Assembly (NCBI GenBank): GCA_002794775.1
Contig: NBAY01000058.1
Span: 124,001-188,000 of the forward strand
DNA length: 64,000 nt
From: Porodaedalea pini
Taxonomy: Eukaryota > Basidiomycota > Agaricomycetes > Hymenochaetales > Hymenochaetaceae
Reading direction: 5' to 3'
Shown here: positions 58,456 through 64,000 of the stretch, one piece after another
Position numbering within the stretch: position 1 is the first letter of the stretch
How the letters are laid out: every line of letters starts with the position of its first letter
The notes under the pieces: model-generated
Told to the model about the DNA's origin: nothing
What the model saw: only the letters and a program-made list of their open reading frames with translations
Databases searched by the model: none
Program-made: the position numbers and the translations under genes

Positions 58456-60240
58456 TGCTTCTCAGTGCCTGTTCTGCAATCTTCGGCACATCCGCCCGCG
58501 GCACACTACTATCCTTCAAGTCCGATTCAACTCTAGCCGAGTCGTCAAATGCGTATCCTGCCGTGTAACTACGTATACGCAATTAGTCCACATTGCTTAG
58601 ATAAAGTCTTACAGAGACGATGTCAGTCAAATTGATGGATTTTATTGGACTCGGAAGTATGCGAGATGATGCAGTCCCAATCTCTCCGAATATCGCCCTG
58701 ACTCACTAGTAGTTGCTTCACTGACCACGTCCGAGTCCTTGTAAGTAAGAAATGAAGCAACGTGTGCTCCGCCGCACTCAACGTTGTCGGCACCACGATA
58801 TGCGGGACGCACTTCCTGCTTGTATCCCGTTCGTGATCGCTTTACTAACATCTATAGTTGCCGCGGTCCGGTCCAGGTCCAGGCAAAATGTCGGTGGACC
58901 GTAACCCGGACCATTTTGGATTTTCCTGCTCAGCTCGGACCTGGACCGGACCCCAACTGGACCGCTTTTGGACCGGACCTGAGGTCCAGTCCAGGTCCGG
59001 ACCGGGTCCGGACCTGGACCACTGGTAAATTGAGAAAAAAAAGTTGAATTAATTCTATTTATGCTTGAGACAAAGACAGGCATTTGAAAAGGCCTTTGTA
59101 GTACATCTATAGTATCTCTGTACTCAAAAGTTTCAGAAAGAAGGTGGATATGGCACTTGGTATCCACCAGACCTGCTCCTGAGTCCTGGGAAAACCTGTT
59201 CACACGGTATGGAAGACCCCCTGCGTAGGCAAGTAGTCATGTCACAGTGCTATGCAAAGCTCAAGCACATCTTCCAGTCTCACTAGAGCTGTTCTACTTC
59301 TTTGTCGACCAACTTGGGGCCAGTAATGATGTCAAACTAACTCCCACAAATATTTCTTCCGGTCCAGGTCCGGTCCAGGGTCCAGCTCGGTCCAGAAAAA
59401 TGGCAGGAGAGCTGGACCCTGGACCGGACCACATCTGGACCTTAAGTGAACCGGTCCGCGGTCCGGTCCGCTTTGGGTCCGGTCCAGGTCCGGTCCTGGG
59501 TCCAGCGGTCCATGGACCGGACAACGGCAACTATACTAACATCGATTGGACTTCCACTGCCAACTTGAACGCTCACTGTCACAATAACGTCTGTGCCCGT
59601 CCGGGAGAGCGAGCCTATGATACCGATCTCCCAGAACATCTCTATATGTGACGTTCTGCGTCTTTTGCACGGCCCGGGCTTGGACTGTGCCACAGTGGGG
59701 ACGATATTATTATTAATGTCTGACAGTCTGTGGTTTGAGAGTATACGATCGGCATCGCTCGTTTATTCACCGGCTCCTATCCTTTTCTCTTCTTTCGGGC
59801 TGCCTTAGTCTGCCTATCAATTTCCTTGCCGGTTGAGTATATATTCTGCCAGCCATTCAGTTTTCCACCTCAGTCTTGTATATTACATTCAACTGAGGTG
59901 AGCCCCTGCATACATCATTCCTCTCATTACATTCAAACATACTATCATAGTCTGTGTTCTGCACGGATATATTACGAGAGCCTTGTACATTACATCTATA
60001 TTCTACACAATTTCTATGTTATATGCGTGACGAGGTGAACGTCGCGAACAAGAATAGGTTACGTAGTACGTACATTTGCGTGCAACTGCGTATAGTGACA
60101 ACAAACGCCTTCTTCACGTCGAGCGCCGCGGGCAGCTTCAGCAAGGCGGTCGCCAGCCTTCAGACAAGGTCGTATCATACGTCCTTCAGCGACTCGGTGT
60201 ACTTCGTATAGGACACAGCCGTGCAATTCTGAGTCCATGT
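58456..60240 (-). pseudogene. Maleylacetate-reductase-like relic, copy D
   Basis: Pieces of the reductase remain in order on the minus strand: the C-terminal end (58456-58540), exon 2 pieces (58755-58852 and 59536-59680) and exon 1 (about 60070-60240, ending at a start-like MDSELHG). Deletions remove most of exon 5, exons 3-4 and parts of exon 2. A DNA transposon (58853-59535) splits exon 2. Entirely dead. Confidence 0.8.
58853..59535. mobile_element. hAT-like non-autonomous element with GGTCC arrays
   Basis: Termini TATAGTTGCCG and CGGCAACTATA are inverted repeats. A perfect 8-bp duplication CTAACATC (58845-58852, 59536-59543) flanks it, as in hAT elements. Both subterminal regions (58860-59025 and 59360-59520) are packed with GGTCC/GGACC variants (GGTCCGGTCC, GGTCCAGGTCC). 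The middle about 330 bp has no transposase. Confidence 0.85.
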
Positions 60241-60399
60241 TCAGCACTTCTGCTCTTCGCGCCGTCTTGCGCCTCGCAGGCAGCGCATATGCACGCATCG
60301 GCGAAGACTTGGAGCTCTCGTGACCATTGTGGTATGCGGAAGGCGTCATACGAGCGCTCATAAAAACAAAACTAGCGGTAGAAATGCCGAGGGCTCGTA
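60241..60399 (+). pseudogene. Flavin-reductase-like relic, copy D (last exon tail)
   Basis: Matches the end of the last exon of copy C (57005-57168: ALRAVSRLGGVTYARIGEGF in C, with changes here). It joins the reductase start of copy D directly, so a deletion removed the promoter and the first six exons. A TGA follows the ELS codons. Confidence 0.8.
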
Positions 60400-60566
60400 G
60401 AGCGCGACTGAATTCGCCTTTATCTATCTTGGGTACGACAGAATGGATCAAGCGACACTGATTTCATGTGCGGTAACGCATCGTTATTCTAAATAGGCCT
60501 GTTACACTCGGACTGACGTGTAGCTATACTATGCTAGAGGTCCACTAGATAGGATCTCTAGGGAAT

Positions 60567-61096
60567 TTAGAATATATTCCTCCAGCTGTCATCCTCATTA
60601 TGCTTTGTCGCAAAAGTATTCAACTGGCTCCAATTTGCATCGTCCTTGACTTTACTCGGACTGAAGGAAACACCACCCAGAGTCTTGCCTTCCGATGCCT
60701 GATAATTGGAAGAGTCCGGTTTGCCGATTGAGACTGAGTGCAGAACTAAGAAAATGTTTATAAATTCGGAAAAATCGTGTCACTTACTCATAGTCGAGCC
60801 GTCTGCCTTCCACCAGAGGTCATAGTCTTTGTCCTTGTGATCTTTTTCCAGAGCTACAAATGAGTTGATGTATTAGCATCAGAACCAATCATGGAGTCAT
60901 GTTTGGGGTTCTTACTTGACTTGAGTTGTTGATATTGACTTTTCGCAGGTTTGAATATGCCTAGATCAACCGAAGCCTTCGTCCAGTCCGAGCTCGCTTT
61001 CGTGCTTGACTCCGACTGCGAACCCGCTTGTGAGCCGGACTTAGAGCTTCCCTTCGTCTTCCTCTCTCCGCTGAGTCTCTTGAACATATTCGGCAT
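60567..61096 (-). CDS. Small unknown protein, tandem paralogue 2
   Basis: Same three-exon layout as 57321-57873. Exon 1 begins MPNMFKRLSGERKTKGSSKS and has KASVDLGIFKPAKSQYQQLK. Exon 2 has YDLWWKADGSTM. Exon 3 has EGKTLGGVSFSPSKVKDDAN and ends NIF with TAA at 60567-60569. Conserved landmarks between the paralogues are LGIFKPA, WW[K]..DGSTM.SI.KPD, EGKTLG and ANWS.L. About 145 residues, probably soluble, no signal peptide. Function unknown. Both copies are open, suggesting that both may be expressed. Confidence 0.7.
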
Positions 61097-61941
61097 TGCT
61101 TATTGTTGGTGCTTCTACAGATGCAGCATTGTCTTGCGAAGCCTGGGGCTTTTTATAAACTTGAGACGGCTTCACTGACACTAATCAGTGATGGATACGT
61201 TACGATATGCATCAGATCAAAACTCAAGAGCGCAAAGCAAGCTAGCAGGTGTCCAGATGGGTTCACATCATAGTAAGATCAGTGTTGTCATTGCGCGAAA
61301 CTGCGACTAGATAATTCAAGAGCAACATCATGATGAGACCATCGTTGGAGGGTAGCATCTCCGTGTAACTTTGCTTTCGGCTTTCTCGGCACATACGTCT
61401 ATCAGCCTTTTATTTTAGTTCAGGAAAGTAGAGTGAGCTTATCAGACGAACTAATCAAATGCAATCCATGCTATGGCTGTAAGTGGACTCACATCAGCTA
61501 ACCAAGTTCTGATTTTTGATAGTAACGAGTGGTTCCCTTTCGCTAGCATCAGCATGTAGCTGTACGTATGTTGCCTTGCTCCGTGCATGAGTCCGAGACT
61601 GTAGTAGTTTCCATACTGGATAAAACGATACAAGGGGCTTTGCATGTTCGAAGAAAATCGAGTGGGCTAAACCGTGAAGAGTAATGCAGTGCTGTAAGCA
61701 CCGAGATCGCCTCTTTTGCAGTCCAGAGCATCAGCATTCCGAGCATATTGTAGTGAGTAATTATCGAGGATCCGCAGTCACAGAGATTTTAATAGCAGGC
61801 GAATACCCTTCAAGAGTACCAGTGAAAGAGTGAAAGCGAGAGAAAGCGTCATCCACTCATACATAAGATTGGTTACATAAGCTAACTCGTACCCGCGCTG
61901 AATAACGCTCGACTTTTCTTTCTAACCTCTACATCGTCGCC
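61097..61941. other. Divergent intergenic region upstream of MIA40
   Basis: The first about 550 bp belong to the segmental duplication. The remainder to 61941 is the MIA40 promoter and leader. No other gene is seen. Confidence 0.5.
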
Positions 61942-62745
61942 ATGCTCTCCTCCTTCCGTAGTGCGTTGCGGCGCTCAACCAACCCGCAGCGCATAACAGC
62001 TACGGGTTTGCGCGTGCCCCGAGCATCTCTTTGGACGCGAGCACGCGCACCGAGGCGCTATGAATGGACACCTGTCGCGGCGGGTGCGCTCACACTCTCG
62101 GCCGCCTTAGTGCTCGGCAATGTCATCCGTCTAGATGTGGCGGAAGGTGCGCTCCAATACGAGCGCCATCATTTTGTTTGACTAACTCACTACCTATGTT
62201 AGGTGCAAAACCGAAGCCAGACGCAAAGCAGGCTAAGCAGGCGGCGAAGCCCGAAGCAGATGCCAAGGCCGAGGAGTTTTTGCAAGCAAAGGAGGACGAG
62301 GCTAACATTGAGGGTGCTGATGGCGATGCAAGCGGTGGCGCAGGTGGAGCGTTCAACCCCGAGACGGGTGAGATCAACTGGGACTGCCCGTGTCTCGGCG
62401 GGATGGCGCACGGGCCCTGCGGGCAGGAGTTCCGCGAAGCGTTCTCATGCTTCGTGTATAGCGAGGACGAGCCAAAGGGGATCAACTGCGTCGAGAAGTT
62501 CAAGGGTATGCAGGACTGCTTCCGCAGGCATCCAGAGGTGTATGGCGAAGGTGCGTCTTTTTTCTCTTCTTTAGCATAGGTGCATGCTGCTTACACCGTG
62601 GATGCTGGCAGAAATCATGGCAGATGACGATGACGACGACAATACACCATCTGGTACCGATTCGCCTGGACTTGAAGGCGAATCCTTCCCGACTCCCGAC
62701 CCAGTTCCAACTCCAAGTCCTGGAACCATCTCACCATCCTCATAA
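61942..62745 (+). CDS. MIA40: MIA40, mitochondrial intermembrane-space import oxidoreductase
   Basis: Exons 61942-62146, 62203-62550 and 62612-62745 encode 228 residues. The basic presequence ([17 protein letters not shown]) and one membrane segment (about residues 42-64, [20 protein letters not shown]) anchor it in the inner membrane, as in fungal Mia40. A charged linker follows. The catalytic CPC motif is at residues 130-132, then the twin CX9C helices (C141-C151 and C164-C174) form the substrate-binding hairpin. The protein introduces disulfides into small Cys proteins imported into the intermembrane space and is reoxidised by Erv1. The acidic, Pro/Ser tail in exon 3 is variable in the family. 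All six catalytic and structural Cys are present and the frame is intact. Confidence 0.93.
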
Positions 62746-62971
62746 CGTTAACCCTCATCTCCCCCAAAATAGAGGGACAGCACCGCCGCCCCATATTATA
62801 TTCTTGCATGAACTCCTTTTTCCGTTCGGTTATTGTTCTTGCGCATCATGATCAAAAGCACTACTCCGTCGCTCCTCCCTCTTCTCGCACGTAGCATCAT
62901 CCGCACTCATAATGTATTCCATAGTTTAATGTACACAGGCATACTCCTCCGCTAAATCTCGTTTCTCATTC

Positions 62972-64000
62972 TCACTCGTCATCGCTCGCAAACTCCATAT
63001 TCTGGACTTTCCGTGCCTTCTTCTTGACCGGTCCGGCTTTTGGTTTTGGCTTCGTGGCCGGAGGCTCGGCCGGGACTGCAAGACTCATAATTCGAAAAAT
63101 ACGGGCAGTTAAACGGGAGCTCCATACCAGGCGTTTTCTCTTTATGTGCTTTCCGAGGTGGACTGCTTTGTTGTTCGGCCTTCGAGTGAGCCTCTGGCGG
63201 TGGAGAAGGCGGAGGAGAAAGCGATGCTCGCCGGGTCTCTTCAAATACAAAATGTGAGTTCCGGTGTATAGATGAAAGATGGGGACGTACTCTTTGTTGG
63301 CAGAGGAGTATGTCGATGTCGGTGTTCGTGTGGGACGGCAGGTGCACTCGGGGCCGGAGCGCTCGAGTACGACGGGAACGCCGGCGGGTTCAGCTTGCAT
63401 TTCCGCTTCTGTGCGTTCAATCCGAGCTATCAAAGACGACAGGGCACGAAAACAGAATAAGTCCCGCGATCGGGATGCGATAAGTAAACAAGGAGAAACA
63501 GCATGGGCATGTACATACTGTGAAGAACTCATTTGTGACGAACACAACGGCTTCTTGCGATGTGAGTGCTGCCAGCGGGATAGCAAGTGGTTTCGTTCCG
63601 TTCGGTCCAAATATCATCTGTAGTGTAAATGGAAGAGGAAGACAGTGTTAGAGTATTCGAGAGCACGTCATACGAGAAACGAGGGCCTACCGTACTTTGA
63701 TCTCCGTGCCTGGCTCCGTGCTCATCCCATTGACGAAGAGTTCCCCTGCGTCACTGTCCCAGCGACGTTGTCCGCAAAAGCTTCCAGTAGTTCGGACGAC
63801 ACGTTCTTTCCCTTTAGGTTTCCATCCAACAATTTTCAATCAAAGCGTCCTCAACAAAGGGAATCTATAACGCACCACAAACTCATCAACGTCCCCCTCC
63901 TCCCATCTTCCTTTCCACCATCTTCCTGAGTCCGTGAGACCAAGGTAGATTTGCCATCCGGGAACTGGCGCGTCAAATTCGACGCGCGAGAGGAGCACGA
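62972..64000 (-). CDS. Partial gene, possible PAXX/XLF-like NHEJ factor
   Basis: The 5' end is outside the window. Exons read on the minus strand: VEFDAPVPGWQIYLGLTDSG with RWWKGRWEEGDVDEF (63879-64000), a segment ending GELFVNGMSTEPGTEIK (about 63692-63805), MIFGPNGTKPLAIPLAALTS (from 63617) to NEFFT, a basic Pro-rich linker, and the tail KKKARKVQNMEFASDDE (stop 62972-62974). A 52-nt intron at 63076-63127 joins the last two exons. The order (a strand-rich head with W.IYL.LTD, a Pro-rich linker, and a C-terminal KKK...F.DDE) recalls PAXX or XLF, whose basic/aromatic C-terminus binds Ku. In the second exon the frame giving SSELLEAFADNVAG and the one giving GELFVNG differ by one base, so that boundary is uncertain. 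Family assignment is tentative. Confidence 0.45.

Noticed and set aside
59294..59651. Gly/Pro repeat frames in the GGTCC region
   Set aside because: Both strands are open only because of the GGTCC/GGACC repeats of a non-autonomous DNA element.

Overview
The window looks like the genome of a filamentous basidiomycete, most likely an Agaricomycete. Host genes carry many short introns (about 50-75 nt), often with GTGCGT- or GTATGT-type donors. The mobile DNA is dominated by Ty3/gypsy chromoviruses that carry a chromodomain. The host proteins (MIA40, a mitochondrial cation-diffusion facilitator, maleylacetate-reductase-like alcohol dehydrogenases) are typical fungal proteins. No rRNA, tRNA or CRISPR was recognised. 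All assignments come from reading the sequence; no database search was run.

Host islands lie at both ends. The left end (1-6.1 kb) has a divergent pair: a flavin-reductase-like gene (minus) and a maleylacetate-reductase-like gene (plus, broken). These are followed by a broken alpha/beta-hydrolase and an unrecognised gene made of two repeated units. The right end (48.8-64 kb) has two more copies of the divergent pair and a fourth, badly eroded one. It also has an intact mitochondrial metal transporter, two tandem paralogues of a small unknown gene, MIA40, and the 3' part of a gene that may be a PAXX/XLF-like DNA-repair factor. Among the pair copies, A and C keep an intact flavin reductase and B keeps the only clean reductase, so the functional parts are scattered.

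The middle (6.4-48.8 kb) is a stack of nested mobile elements. A foldback/TIR repeat family supplies the outer layer (6381-9484, and arms bounding roughly 10708-48829). Into its second copy are inserted chromovirus E1 (10744-37004, TSD GTATG) and E2 (37199-43505, TSD GAGAT). E1 itself contains chromovirus E3 (14699-21037, TSD ATCTA) and a 13.6-kb element of a different gypsy lineage, E4 (21793-35433). E1, E2 and E3 show an 11-nt complementarity between the predicted transcript start and the primer-binding site, the signature of Tf1-type self-priming. E4 instead has a tRNA-type PBS. E4 also carries accessory genes between integrase and the 3' LTR, including an antisense, spliced, uninterrupted 658-residue reading frame with a Zn2Cys6-like cysteine pattern.

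Between E2 and the right foldback arm (43.7-48.4 kb) lies a patchwork of relics: a gag fragment, a LINE fragment, and pieces that resemble the C-terminus of ATG11 and domain IV of mitochondrial IF-2. Duplicated sequences throughout show loss of CpG to TpG/CpA, which accounts for many stop codons in the retrotransposons.
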